From NCBI GenBank assembly GCA_019055375.1, contig JAHQIW010006963.1, positions 372,001-436,000 on the forward strand: a DNA stretch of 64,000 nucleotides, written 5' to 3'. The position numbers were made by a program, and so were the translations under genes. Every line of letters begins with the position of its first letter. Positions within the stretch are counted from its first letter, which is position 1. The DNA is from Parelaphostrongylus tenuis (Eukaryota > Nematoda > Chromadorea > Rhabditida > Metastrongylidae). Under the pieces are notes generated by a model, which was given only the letters and a program-made list of their open reading frames with translations, ran no database searches and was not told the origin of the DNA. Shown here piece by piece: positions 48,081-60,000 of this stretch.

Positions 48081-48629
48081 TCATTAACGGTAATTAGCTC
48101 TTTTTCACAGAAAAAGTGTTGGGTGTAACGTTACTTTTGAAAATATTTGCGATTATCTGTTAGTTGTAATATACCTTTATTGGCTTTTAACGCACGTTGA
48201 AATGGATCTTCCGCTTCGCCGACATTCATAAAATGACCTCCAACAAGAACACTAAATGATCCGCTTATTACTTCATAAGATTTCTTTACCTCTTGTTTAT
48301 ACATTCCTTTACTGTTCTGCTTAGCTCACGTATACTTATCATTCATCAGTAGCTCACTTACCGTTCTTTTGCTTTGGATTCTCCCTGAGGTGATGATTGT
48401 TTTGACGTTCGGGAGCTTTCAATACCATGGAAATTTGGTTGCGCCACTAAGAAAATGCGGGATTATCAGGTGCTAACACTGTATTTAGTCGCACATTTCA
48501 AGGAATACTTCATGCTTCAAGTGAGTGGATTACTAGATTAAAATTATCTAAATCAAGCCAGTTACGATTTCTACTTATAAGGTGGGCGTACCACTAATGG
48601 TAAACACAGCTGACTAAAACCATTATATC
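48081..48629. other. Spacer, no feature supported
   Basis: A+T-rich DNA without recognisable exon, repeat or RNA motif. Confidence 0.3.
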
Positions 48630-48975
48630 ATATCATTCGTTTCAAGTGTTTTCTTAAAAACCACAGCTCAAATTTCAATATTGCCGAAAAATCATTTTTG
48701 ATCCACGCATGTCATGTGGTTTGTTAAAGACTGTTCAGTGTACAAAACTCTGTATTCGGAGACAATTTCACTGGACATAAAGCGTAAAACGTTCGTCGTC
48801 ACTATCTCTTAGTGTGGGGAAGGGGCACCCACAGAGATTAGCAAAAGACGAGAATGGGTAACTGGACAAGATCGCAAGATGGAAACACGTGTATTGGGCT
48901 CTATAACTTAGCCCATCTTTAAAAGACCATACGACATGCGTGGCTCAGAAATGATTCTTTGGCATATCAAAGCCA
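48630..48975. repeat. Hammerhead-bearing repeat, inverted, degenerate (B subfamily)
   Basis: A minus-orientation fragment (about 48630-48730, 'cacgcatgtcatgtggttt') is followed by a plus-orientation monomer body (48738-48975) with 'ttcactggacataaa' and 'ggggcacccacagag'. The ribozyme region (48852-48920) has lost the CUGACGAG block but keeps 'gatcgcaagat', 'ggaaac' and 'cacgtgta'. Confidence 0.65.
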
Positions 48976-49162
48976 TTATAGCTGACTACGGGTGGTGCAT
49001 TACGTTGTCGTGAATCATGTCCATTTGAGAAAGTAGTGTAGCTTTGAGAAGGAGAGAGAATGACAAGGATTGCAAGGTACAAAAAGTGAAAGGGGATGCA
49101 TGTTCTACTAGGGCTTTTCGTGTAACCTCTTGAAGTAGTGCTATGATGTCATTATTACAAAT

Positions 49163-49233
49163 CCACGCATGCTAAGTGATATGCAAAGTTTTGCACCCAG
49201 GTGGGAGTTCTGCATATCACTTAGCATCTGTGG
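49163..49233. repeat. Perfect hairpin with SINE-derived arms
   Basis: 'atgctaagtgatatgca' at 49169-49185 is exactly complementary to 49211-49227. A further CCAC/GTGG pair lies outside and the loop is 25 bases. The loop and arms resemble the B-box to tail junction of SINE family 1 ('tttgcatatcac'), so this may be a second fold-back derivative of that SINE. Confidence 0.7.
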
Positions 49234-50097
49234 AAAACGGAGATGTTGAGAAAGCAGGAAAGGGAACTCAGTAAGGCTTAATCAATCATCAGAACAACCA
49301 TTTGTTCAAAACAGACCCTACCAAATGATGTGGTTTTCGATTGTTCGTTCTTTAACATTGTCGAATTATTCCTGAAATTATGATTATTTGACCGAAAACT
49401 GAAGTATTTAATGCAATGCAATGTATCGCATTAATTATGTTTATAGGCGATAACTTATGCTTCGTTATATCAATTTACGCAATAAACCTTGTCAACAACT
49501 GTTTCGTTTGTACAGAAGTGATGTGATACATATTGATACTGTGATTGAGCATATATAAAAAACGCATACTGTTGAGAGACAGGTAGTGAGGCAGGAAGAC
49601 GTTTAGAAGGCTGAGCGGAAGGAGCCTTGGAAAATGTTAGAGAAGGCAGGACTTGATTCCTCTTCTTTACTGGTGAAGTGGATCTCGATGCGCGAGAGCT
49701 GCCAATTCCGTTGAAACTTATTCGACGAGAATTTCGTCCAGCTGAATAACATGGGCATCAAGAGCCAATAAGAGCATAAAGCAATGTTATGCTACCCTCT
49801 TCAATTCATGCAACACCTCATCTTTACATTAAAAAATCTAATAATTTGGTAGCAAATCAGGTATAAAGTGCATGTCACTGAGTTTTTTTCGACAATTTTT
49901 ATCTAACACCGCAGCACATAAACTCAGACAGTAGCTATCCATCTATAAGAGAACTGCCCGACAACTGAGCATTTTATTGCTATCTAAGTTGAATTGAATA
50001 TCGTCACTTCAACCTTCAAAATTTTCAAGACGTATGGTGTTTAATGGTTTACGCTTCTCAAAAATTGCTTGAACCATTTCGGAGAATGAAAAAAGAT
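49234..50097. other. Unassigned DNA
   Basis: No exon, repeat or RNA motif is supported in this stretch; presumably the 3' flank or an intron of the minus-strand gene(s). Confidence 0.3.
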
Positions 50098-50755
50098 TCA
50101 TTCAAAACCACACAGCTTCACACTATCAGCTTCATTTAATAAAAAATAAACACTCTTCGTACAAAGTCTTTGAGGATGATTTTCATCGTCATTTCGTGGA
50201 TTAGTTAGAATTTCAATTGCGGCAACTGTTCGGCAGACGCGCGTTAAGGCGGTTTCGCCATCAACAATGCCGTTTTCTTGGACTCCTCGCTCCTTATCCT
50301 TGAGATTAAGCGCCGAAGAGTGGTAAGCTGATGTCAATAAAATCATTCTGATAGCCTACCTATAGTCGATGCCTTGTGGCTGGCATGAACAATATAATAC
50401 CTTCCTTAAACGACTGTTTCTTGCAAACCTCATCATAAGCATTCATATATAGTTGTTGAAAATGTTTCACTGTTCGATTGTCTCTGTTCTATTAGATTAG
50501 CTGCTTTGAATATAAACGAAAATCTTTGCAAGTATCCTAGTGAATAAGAATGTGAATAAAAATTACACTTACATTCCAACTTTTTTCTCTTCAGTTCGGT
50601 CAACTTCTTCAAACGATGACTCTATTTCCTGTGTGGAATAATTTTGACCGCCAATGCACAAGCTGAAATTTGTACTTGCGTAATATATGAAGAACGCCTT
50701 TTGAAAAGTAATACAATCTTCCAGACAACGCGCTTCAGAGCTCGATTGATCACAG
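50098..50755 (-). CDS. Two consecutive exons of an unknown, cysteine-containing protein
   Basis: Minus strand: exon 50755-50573, GTAAGT donor, a 225-bp intron, acceptor 'ctatcag', exon 50347-50098. The upstream exon enters in phase 2 after an AG, and the junction keeps frame. The protein reads 'SSSEARCLEDCITFQ', 'FFIYYASTNFSLCIGGQN', 'EIESSFEEVDRTEEKK', then 'MILLTSAYHSSALNLKDKER', 'VCRTVAAIEILTNPRNDD' and 'SVYFLLNEADSVKLCGFE*'. The C-x3-C and later Cys in the first exon hint at an extracellular disulphide-bonded module, perhaps PAN-like, but this is weak. It may be joined to the signal-peptide exons upstream (to 55274) and the membrane exon downstream (47276-47562). Confidence 0.55.
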
Positions 50756-51145
50756 CTCAATCAATACATTTTAATATCCCAAGTCTACTGCTTTCGATAT
50801 TAATTGATCAATAACACTTAAAATATCAAATATAATTTATATTAGCGATCTCGCTAACAGACATTTGATAAGTTTTTCGTATAATAACAATAACGAACGT
50901 AGCAAGCCGATTAGAACCCTTCGCAATACACTTATTCTTTTACTTGGTAAGCAGATTGGTGTCAAACATGTCTTGTAAGATACAAACACCCATTTGTTAC
51001 ATCACTAGGGAGCCTCGGATCATTGTATTGCTAGATTATGCATTCAACCACAGGTCCTTTTTTGTTATCCTGGAATAAATGAAGAAAACGACCTCCCACA
51101 GTGGGCACAATGTTTTCACAGGGTGTAGAAAACGTGGGAGGGGAG

Positions 51146-51376
51146 GGAGGGACGTGGCCGAGTGGTTGTCATGCTCGTCGCGGCCCGCGCGAGGTTGAAG
51201 TCCACCCCCAACACTTTACTGCAGTCAACAACGAACGCCCTATGGAACGCCAAAACCAGGCTATCCTCGAGGTTGTAAGGAAATGCGGTCACCCAGTATT
51301 TTATGACTTTGACAAAGAAAACGAAGAAAACACAGTGAATGTTAGAAACACTGGGATCCGTACAGTGGAAAAAAGA
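51146..51376 (+). mobile_element. tRNA-derived SINE, family 3 (best copy)
   Basis: The head 'gacgtggccgagtggttgtc' is a good A box (Ser/Leu-tRNA-like). The B-box region is 'gaggttgaagtccacc', and the body is 'cagtcaacaacgaacgcc', 'atggaacgccaaaaccag', 'ttttatgactttgacaaag', with end 'ctgggatccgtacag'. The 94-codon frame over it is not a gene. Confidence 0.75.
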
Positions 51377-51595
51377 GCACTGTGAAGACGGATCAATAGT
51401 TTCAAAGTATATGTAATCAACGGACTTTTTTATTTTATCGCCTTTATAACAGTGTCATGATGTTACAACTACATAAAGAAGCAAAACAAGAATCTAAAAA
51501 AGAAAACAAAATAGTAAAGTGGAAAAAATTGTAGATTACATAGTATTCGCGTTTTATTGTCCAAATCACGATTACTGTGAGCGTATAGAAGGTCT

Positions 51596-51905
51596 AAAGA
51601 GCGCATGCGACGCAGTGGTTAGAGGTGATCTGCGTCACACACGAGGTCAATAATTCGCTCTCGCGCTCGTGAGTTACCAAGCCGTCCATCCCTCTCGGTC
51701 GGTAAACTGGTAACAGATTGATCTCAGACTTGTCTGGGAGGTTGAGCAGTACTGACTCGGTTTAACGGGAAGCAACCGCGAGTCATTGTAAAGGCCAGAT
51801 ATGCATTCAGTCATCTCTTACCTTAAACGAAGTTAAAAATTGGAGACCAATGCATGGCGCATGCCTCAGGGATTGATCAACGGCGAGAACTTTATCCTTT
51901 TATTC
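51596..51905 (+). mobile_element. tRNA-derived SINE, family 2 (plus copy)
   Basis: Head 'gcgcatgcgacgcagtggt' then 'tagaggtgatctgcgtc', B box 'gtcaataattcgctc', body 'ctcagacttgtctgggag' and end 'caacggcgagaactttatcc'. It is the only copy of this family on the plus strand here. Confidence 0.75.
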
Positions 51906-52065
51906 TTTATAGAAGGTCCTTTCATGTAAGGACCCAAGGTGTTAAACAGCTTAAAAATGGTGTAGCCTCGCCGATTCAAGACTAGGTCTCTTACGCTTTT
52001 GTAGGCATATTAGCTTTGTTTTTGTCTATGCAGTTATTTTGCTTCTAACTTCATAAGCGTTGCGT

Positions 52066-52341
52066 CTAGATTGCCGACCGTCGCTCATTTAGATTCTCTC
52101 TTGTCGACGTATTACTATCCTTCGCAATTTCCATACGAGTTTCTCCTGAAAAAATACTGGTTTTAACGAAATTCGAAAGAAGCACCAAAACTCGACTGAA
52201 ATTTTTATTGTACTGAGTTGTCCCAGAATTCTGTTGCAATTCGACACTTTCGTTATTACGATTGTTAGTTTTTTGAAGTGATTGATTAAGCAGCAATAAA
52301 TGCACCGTTATGATCAATGGAGTGCAACCGTTTTTGAGCAA
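52066..52341 (-). CDS. Possible exon, unknown protein
   Basis: A 91-codon minus-strand frame of fairly protein-like composition ('QSLQKTNNRNNESVELQQ', 'FSRVLVLLSNFVKTS', 'GETRMEIAKDSNTSTREN'). A strong acceptor (agtattttttcag) lies inside it at about 52145, so only the last ~80 bases may be exonic. It lies between minus-strand exons on both sides, but no matching phase could be shown, and its beginning may be the end of the adjacent mariner relic. Confidence 0.25.
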   Translation of the reverse strand: MLKNGCTPLIITVHLLLLNQSLQKTNNRNNESVELQQNSGTTQYNKNFSRVLVLLSNFVKTSIFSGETRMEIAKDSNTSTRENLNERRSAI

Positions 52342-52369
52342 ATTATAGGAGCTTTCCTCCCAGAAAGAT

Positions 52370-52800
52370 TGAGACTGTCAATCAAAAAGTCATTAGAATG
52401 ATATCTCAGCTGATTGTAGTCCTTGAATCGTGTTGTTCTCCAAATTCTGATTGAGGGCGTAGTAAAGATGACAATCCTATGGAGCAATTTCAGGGCTATA
52501 CACAGTGGATAGAGTAACGTGGTCCAACCTATTTTTTCTAAAATGTGGCACAGGAGCTTTGTAATGTGAGGTTAAGAGTTATCCTGACTAAAGGGGACAC
52601 TGAGTTGTTTTTTACGCTTCGTTCGCACTGCTGCGGTAGCTGCCACCCCAGTAGGCTGCATAAGCCGTCTGTTTATTGTGAAACAGTTTCCGAAAATAGC
52701 ATGCCATGCCAATCGCAGAAAACGAGAGCATAGTGATCCGAGCATGAAGCTTGGGTTTTTGCATAATGTGTCCATCGAGACATCATTTTACGGAAGCCCA
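52370..52800 (-). mobile_element. Mariner-like transposase relic
   Basis: The minus strand reads 'ITMLSFSAIGMACYFRKLF' (near 52730), then 'RTKRKKQLSVPFSQDNS' with the second catalytic Asp region, then 'PHITKLLCHILEKIGWTTLL' and 'CHLYYALNQNLENNTIQGLQ' (near 52420) in shifted frames. This is the catalytic core and C-terminus of a mariner-type transposase, broken by stops and frameshifts. A second relic of the same kind is at 60320-60720. Confidence 0.65.
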
Positions 52801-53383
52801 TTTAATTTCGGTGGCGAGGGATATACTACTAGAACATTTCCAACGCACCACAACTATTTCGCAATAATCCAATTTGGCACAGGAGAGAAAACTGATTAGC
52901 AATTGAACGAAGAAAGTGTGGAACAACTCGATAATACAGATTCAAAACTAAAGCTGCCTGATTGTAAAATTCGTAGTTGCCTCAGTGTTACTTTTTTGGG
53001 CTGTTACTTTGGTGCAGTCAAAACCAAAATTATCCTATATCCGGATTTTAACGTGAAAATCTATGTAATTTGGCTTATTACTAAATGGATTATTGAATGC
53101 TAGCAGTTCGACACTCATTAGCAAAGCAGCAAGATATAATAACTGTTTGCGAGATGATCTCACCATCGCGACTAATAGTTTCAACCTTGCGTTCTCGTTC
53201 TTTCCCTTCGATTTCGTTTGTTTTGTCCTTCACCTTCTTCGGTTGATCGCCTCTTGAACTGCAATATATAGTGCCAATCTAATATTCACGGCAATGACCT
53301 TGTAAGAGATAGTCACCGTGAAAAATTTTTATTTCTCTGTATTCCTTTAAGCTTCTTATGCTAAACGTGTATTCATTTCTATA

Positions 53384-53690
53384 GTACATACCTAAGAGAA
53401 CTGAGTGGTGAGCAAAGAGACGGCCTCAGACGGGAATCGAACCCGCCTTCATACACGGGGACGCGTACTCTACCACTACACCACCGAGGCACATTTGCAC
53501 CACCACTCATTCTTCAACATCTCTATGTTAGCTATCAGCCACCAACCTTTGACAGGTTTGGTCGAGTATGCGATTTTGCTTCATAAACCCAATTGAGCTG
53601 ACAGCCATTGTTTTTGCTCACCACTCAATTCTCTAGGTATTTACGAAACATAACACTGCAGTGAAATGCAGTCAAGATACTAGAAATTTC
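53384..53690. mobile_element. Two SINE family 1 copies, head to head
   Basis: The minus copy has a tRNA-like head at 53423-53490 with excellent Pol III boxes ('ggtggtgtagtggtagag' and 'gggttcgattcccg') and pairing acceptor arms. Its tail runs left to 53384. A plus-oriented tail ('tttttgctcaccactcaatt', from 53609) lies on the right. The two tails are inverted complements about 200 bp apart. Confidence 0.6.
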
Positions 53691-53800
53691 GAGCATTACT
53701 GTGATGTTTCTACCACTTTTATCTGTATTAAGAATTTGTCTTCACCCATGACAAGCTGTCTGCTAATGGTCATGATCGGCTGAGAATTCCGTAATGCATA

Positions 53801-53802
<2 letters not shown>

Positions 53803-53842
<40 letters not shown>

Positions 53843-53874
53843 GTACATACGTACACATATATACGCATGTTTAC

Positions 53875-53906
<32 letters not shown>

Positions 53907-53917
53907 ATATATATATA

Positions 53918-53959
<42 letters not shown>

Positions 53960-53960
53960 A
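53803..53960. repeat. (AT)n microsatellite
   Basis: Two AT runs flank a TATATG/ACATAC-rich centre ('gtatatgtacatacgtacac'), so the whole is nearly self-complementary. Open frames across it (Tyr/Ile repeats) are artefacts. Confidence 0.9.
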
Positions 53961-54768
53961 TCTTGAAGCATAACAATGTTCGCCCATTGCGGAACATTCT
54001 TCTGATTATTAACTTTGATACCCCCTAGAAGTATCTCCACCAATATTGCGAGCACTACTTGGGGATCAATACTGATTGGTACCAATTTACTTCCACTAAA
54101 TAGTCACTGTTTCAGCCGACTAAAGTTCTTATTAGCCTTTAGGTACAGTTTTACTTTCTTCCTCCGATCACTTCCACACTCTGTTGCAAAGGTATTTCAA
54201 TTGTCAGTGTTCCCTGTGACTCTTCATTTCATCTTTAATTACTTATAGCGTAATAATCGTTTTACATACGTGCACTTGTAGATGTCATTATGTCCTTCAC
54301 AAATACCTCCAGACATAGTACCTTTTTGATTGACTGTTTCTCAAGCCTTGAAAAAAACATCCAATATGTAGTTTTTGAGAATGTTTTTAGCTTTTTCAAG
54401 GCTTGCTATGATGATTACATGGCATTTCCTTATGGCTTTGGACCCTATCAAAATTGCTGAACACTCGACTAAAAGGTTAATATATTTTGCTTGTACTAGC
54501 CGCAAAGCATCGACTGTAAGTATGCTGGCAGACATAACTTATCTTCCTGAGAGTGTACTATTCTTTTCGTCCTATCTCTATGACAGGAGCGACAGAGTGG
54601 CTCTGATTATGGCGAATCTGTAAGCCGCAACGAAATGTATTAGGTTTTACAAATATGACTCCGCCGTTTTCATTTTGCTTTAATAATAGCAAAAATGAAA
54701 GTGTGCGGATTCTGTTTTGCTTTAAAGTACGTTAAAATGATATTTTTGTTTTTTTATACAGAAAAATA
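53961..54768. other. Unassigned DNA
   Basis: Open frames at 54375-54623 (plus) and 54341-54535 (minus) overlap. The minus one has an acceptor upstream (gtacactctcag) but a stop follows it in that frame. No supported exon. Confidence 0.3.
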
Positions 54769-55274
54769 TTATATATGGTGGTTTTCATGGGACTCTGAAG
54801 ATGACGACTTTTGTACACGAAAAACGCCATTCGCAGAAACTTCACTCAGCAGTTTATCAACCAGCAAAGTAGCTGAGATTGCGGCGTACATCTGAGCATA
54901 AGCACAATGAGAACATCTCATTCGAAAAGAAGATCTATCAGAATATTTATAGAGTCCTGCACTAATATTTAGTCCTGTAAATGTGTCACACTTCCTTTTT
55001 GTTTGACTACTCATATTTTTTGAATTGTCCCAAAAGAATGTTGCACATCGATCGACAAAATATAAGTGATAAAGGCAATAATTAAGTACAAATACCTGGA
55101 GGGTAAGGCATATTTCTCGGAAGGTGTCGTGAACGTCTGCACAGTCACGGTGCTCTCAGGTGGCGTAGCGATCCCGTCTGCATAAAGATCTTGCAGCCCA
55201 ACACATACATCACACACAATACATAGTAGCTGTACGATTAGGGATAGAGATTTTTTTTTAGATTGGAGCAACAT
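54769..55274 (-). CDS. Two-exon gene, secreted protein of unknown family (~138 aa)
   Basis: Minus strand. Exon 1 is 55274-55096, starting at ATG 55274. It encodes a typical signal peptide ('MLLQSKKKSLSLIVQLLCIV', cleavage probably after 'CVG'), then a Thr/Pro-rich stretch ('GIATPPESTVTVQTFTTPSE'). Donor GTATTT, an 89-bp intron with acceptor at 'gagtag', then exon 2 from 55006 in matching phase. That exon reads 'SQTKRKCDTFTGLNISAG', 'FRMRCSHCAYAQMYAAIS', 'LLVDKLLSEVSANGVF', ending 'SSSSESHENHHI*' at 54769. Read this way the protein is complete at about 138 residues with three cysteines in exon 2. Alternatively exon 2 has a donor before its stop and the gene continues to the exons at 50.8-47.3 kb. 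No family recognised. Confidence 0.55.
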
Positions 55275-55339
55275 TTATATATCTTCATCTCATTTGATTA
55301 TTTCAATTTTCAATATTTTACACGGCCCACGAGCACAAT

Positions 55340-55540
55340 TTATCCTGCGATCTCAGCATTTTTAATTTTTTCAGTTGCCTCGCATTTATCCTCCACAAAG
55401 GTCCTCCAATCATTTGACGTGTTGCTTAAGTTGATACTTGAAGGTTCTAAAAAGGAGGATAGAACGGCTCCTTGCCTATCATCTGCCTTCCCGATATACC
55501 GTATCACTAACCACTGTACCACCACACCACTGTTACCGTT
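55340..55540 (-). mobile_element. Weak tRNA-derived SINE, family 4
   Basis: The minus strand shows 'gtggtacagtggttagtgat' (A box) and a stretch reading 'VVVQWLVIRYIGKA' in one frame, close to 'VLAQWLVMQRIRKR' of the similar minus-strand region at about 2915-2995. No clean B box or tail. Confidence 0.35.
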
Positions 55541-55789
55541 TTATTCAATAACCAATCTCGTAAGCCCGCTCAATTTGAGTATCGCAGTGAATGAACTAGT
55601 CACATATGATTAAGTAGCTGAAAGTGATTCGACTTGGTGCTTTTGTGTACTGAGCGACTTACATGTTTTTATGTAGACCTACTGTCTAAATACTTCATAT
55701 TTCACGTTGGAAATTCTCAAAAAGCGTTAGCGTTTAGTATCGAACAAATCACGCACCTCTGTTCCGCTCTTTCTGAAAAGATTTTTTAT

Positions 55790-55905
55790 CGCTAGAAAAT
55801 GCATTTCGTTTTTCGTCGGTCTTCGCAGTGGAACTTAGCGACTTTTCAGGATCAGCAACAGCAACAATGTTGTCGTCAAAGCGAACTCTGAAGCAACTTT
55901 AGCCA
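55790..55905 (-). repeat. Fragment of unknown element (pair with 61840-61975)
   Basis: The minus strand reads 'FRVRFDDNIVAVADPEKSL' with 'DEKRNAFSSDKKSFQKERN'; the partner at 61840-61975 reads 'FRIRFDDNIVVVGDSKKPS' with 'NKERKTFSDSEKSF'. Conservation of the same frame in both suggests a once-coding element. 'VVVGD' recalls a non-LTR endonuclease motif, but this is only a hint. Confidence 0.4.
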
Positions 55906-57029
55906 AGACACGCGCCGTTTTTCTTGCATTTACTCTTTAAAATCTCATTTTTAGGCAATAGTAGCAAAGAAAATGGATCTGTGTTTCACATACACTATTT
56001 CTCTCAGGACATAGCTCATTCTCTAAAATCTTAGTAATCCTGGATAGCGTAAGACTCAGCGATTACAAAACTATTCTCAATCTCTGAAGAAGGCTTAGCT
56101 GCTTGTAGAAGCGAAATCAATATTGAGCTTCAAACGCTATGCGCATTGCTTGTCGACTAGGGCGTGTACGTGCTTGTGGATCGATAAGCGGTCAATCGAT
56201 CGCAAAGACGCAAGTCATATTTGAAGTGGAACTTTTGTTATGTTATTAAATTTCGGATTTTCCTCTGCTTTGACAAGAAATCTATAAACAGCATATAACT
56301 CTGATACACGAAGATTTTCTCCACACCTCTATATGCTTTTCGTGCTTAAGCTCAGACTGCTTAAGCTTAGGCTCAAACTTTATAGCGGTTTCATTTAACA
56401 ATATGAGAAAACATTAGAATCTCAAGCCCTGGAACTATAGAACAAAGTTTCTTCTACAACTTTGGTACAGAAAACTCAAAGTTTTCACAAAACGAAGAAA
56501 AAATCTCTAAAATTAAGGAAAATCCGTTCGATCACGCACAACGCGTGTAGAACATAATCATTTATCCTGCTAGTGCTGTACAAAGGTTCTTCTTGAATGT
56601 AAGCGCATTTTTTCCAGAACCTCAAAATCTTTACATCATCATCATTTTTTACACGCAGTTTTATTTTCCTGCTACAGCATTATAAAGAAAAATCTCAAAA
56701 AAGGAAAAACATTTTAAAAATCTGCGAGATTCGCGCTATCCAAAAATTGGCTGAAATTCAGGAAGAGAGCTTAGTTCTGCAAAATATAAACTCGATAATA
56801 CTCAGTTCGTGTATAACATAATTTTATTTTGAGAACTACAGCGCTGTCTGAAGACCTTACCATGATAAAGAACATTTTTGAATTCTCTTAAACTCAACTT
56901 TCAGGTAATCGCTAACAAGGTCATAGTAAGTTTTTGTCCAGCAAAAGAGATTCCTCCAAATATGTTTGTCCGAATATATATATAATATTATATATATATA
57001 TATATATGTATATATAAAATATATCCGAA
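55906..57029. repeat. Diffuse repeat units and (AT)n tract
   Basis: Several unit boxes ('ctgctacagcattataaag', 'gcgctatccaaaaattgg') lie between 55.95 and 56.87 kb. An (AT)n tract at 56976-57020 borders the 5' end of the following RTE element. No gene. Confidence 0.4.
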
Positions 57030-60000
57030 ACCTCGCTCTCTGAGGGATACCACGGTTGGTTGCCAGGACACGTGGCGTGCCTTAGGTGGTGAATATGGAG
57101 AGAAACGCGAACCAAAACGACTGTGTGCTTCCCAGAGACGCAGGTGGCTTCAGGGGATGAGCTCCCTGCTTCTACAGCGCCGACTTAACAGAACTCTATT
57201 TCTACGAGTCAAGTCGGCCAAAAGCCTGCAATCAAGCAGCTGGGAGGTACATGGAAGACGGTCAGGAGTCGCCTACAACAAATAAGCTCCTCGCGCTCCT
57301 CTGGGAGAGACTGGCAAGCTACTCGTGAGTACCCAGCCCCCACGTTTAGAGCCTAGCAAGCTATACGTTGAGTATCAAAATGCTAGAAAACAGATAAATA
57401 TGAGCCCCATTCCCCAGACCCCGAAAGGGCCCCTTGTACGGCAGCGCCAGGTAGCACGAGTACGGAGATGCTGCTAAAATCTCAGGGCCAAACTAGACTG
57501 CCAAGATCGAATCGCACTAAAATGACGATCTGTACCTACAATGCAAGAACCCTTGCTCACGAATCCGCTATAGAAGGTCTATTGATTCAAGCAAGAATGA
57601 TATGGTACGACCTCATTGGCCTGGCTGAGACGTGAAGACGCCACACTTTTCACGCTGTTTATGACACTGGAGAAGAAAAGTTCCTTGGAACATGCGATAG
57701 CAGAGGTGTCGGCGGCGTTGGCGTCCTCGTCAAATTGTATTTGATCGTAAACATCGATTCGTTTGGACAACTAACAATCCGTATCGGACGATTAGGGTTG
57801 AAACGATGTGATTCTATGACGGCTTTGACCATCTTCGTTTCTTGCACACCAACATCAAGCTATGATGACGACGAAGTCGAAGAGTTCTATATGAATCTCA
57901 ATAGATTCCTCAGAGATGACCATACATTCTTCAAGGTAATTGTTGAAGATTTTAACGCGGAAGTTGGATCTAGAAGAACTCCTGAGGAAAGTCACAATGG
58001 GACATACGGGCTGGAATGGAATGAACAGGGTGAACAACGCCACATAGGGACCCACAGACTATAATGGAATGAACAGGGTGAGAGGCTATCTGAGTTTATC
58101 ACGACGACTCAAACCATCCATGGAAACTCACAATTCTTAAAGCCACTTTTTCAACGGTGGACGCGGGAGCCCTTCAATGGAGAGTACCACTTCGAAATAG
58201 ACCGACCACATCTTGATAAATCGAAGGTCTTACCTGACCGATGTTGCTGTTGTTTGGCTCACTGAATATCGTCACGTTAGCGCTATGAAAGACGAGAGTC
58301 CTAAGGTCACGAAGAGACGCTTGTCTTTGCAGACACTCGAGCTGATATGTCAACGTGGAATCTCACAAGCTACAGGCAACCGAGACCTTAGGTACGAGCT
58401 TGCGAAACGCTACAGAGAAGCAATAAAAGAAGACCTCAAAGAGAGACGAGCAGCAGTCATGGCAGAAGCTGCAGAAGCTGCGAAGAGCATTTGCAAAGCC
58501 CAGCGAGGATTCGTCACTTATAAGACCAAGATGATTGCACTTCGACGCCCTGACGGGACACTTACAGCTTCCAGAAGGGCTATGGAGAAAATCAGCCACC
58601 ACTACTACTCGGATCTTTTCCCTAGCCATGTCCTCTTACCGTCATATGAATTGAAAGAGGAGGAATATGTCAATCCACCAGTCCTCCATTCCGAAATCCG
58701 AAATGCTATATCGTCGGTGAAGAACAAAACAACACCAGGTCCAGATAGGATAAGACCAGAACACCTGAAGAACCTGCCGCCAGTTCTCATCAACAACCTG
58801 GCACGGCTCTTCACTCGCTACCTGTCAAAATGCAGGTTCTCATTCAATGGAAAACCAGCAAGACCGCATTCTTGTTAAAAAGGGAGACCTTCAAGACATA
58901 GGCAATTACCACGCAATGTGCTTGCTGTCCGTTGTTTATAAACTCTTTACTCGAGTCATCCTAAACAGGTTTGACAGAACACTGGACGAAGGACAGCCAT
59001 GCGAACAAGCAGGGCTCCGGGAAGGATTTAGTACCATAGACCACATCCACACGATTACAAGACTCATTGAAGTTTCACGAGAGTACAAACAACCACTGTC
59101 TCTCACTTTCATCGATCTGAAGAAAGCCTTTAATTCAGTGGAAACAGAAGCGGTTATAGTCGCTCTGAATAATCAGGGCGTCCCGACTCGGTACATAACG
59201 ATCCTTCGTAAGCTTCATGAAGATTTCACGACCAAAATTTCTCCATACTAAAACAATACCACCATTGACGTAAGAAGAGGGGTTCGGCTAGGCGATACAA
59301 TTTCGCCAAAACTATTCCCTGCCACCCTACAAAACGTCATGCGAACATTAGAAGGAGACGATATGGGCGTGAAAATTGACAGTCGACAATCAAACCATTT
59401 CGCTTTGCTGACAATATCATCCTCATAACACCAAACATCAGCCAAGCGGAACGAATGTTGATTTCGATAACGCCTGTGGAAAGACTGGTCCTCAACTAGA
59501 TTCAACGAAAACAATGTTGATGAGGAACGGATGGGTTTTGAATGCTCCATTCACGCTCAGCGGAACAACAGTCTCCGAATGCTTTAGTTACGTGTATCTA
59601 GGTCGTGAAATCAACATGATGAACGACCTAGCTTCAGAGTTGAGCTGAAGTAAACGAGCGGCTTGGGGCACGTTTAATAGCATCCAAGATGTATTGATGA
59701 GGACAAAGAACATCCGACTCCGTCCCCACCTTTCGACTCGGCGATTATCCCTGCCCTGACGTCTGCAGCAGAAACGTGGCCGTTACGTAAGCAGGATGAA
59801 AGATCATTTGGCGTTATTGAACGAGGAGTCGAAAGGTCGATTCTGAGAGTATCCGCATCTCGATTGTGAGAGAAAGGATTCGAAGTTCCGACCTACCTCA
59901 ACGATTGAAAATTGGAGACGCCGTTCTACACGCTAGGATATTGAAAATAAGGTGGGCCGGACACGTGATGCGCTTCAACGACAATCGATGGACGAGAGCC

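Noticed and set aside
53423..53490. A tRNA gene on the minus strand
   Set aside because: A and B boxes and acceptor pairing are good, but the length is only 68, the anticodon stem pairs poorly, and a SINE family 1 tail follows, so it is a SINE head.
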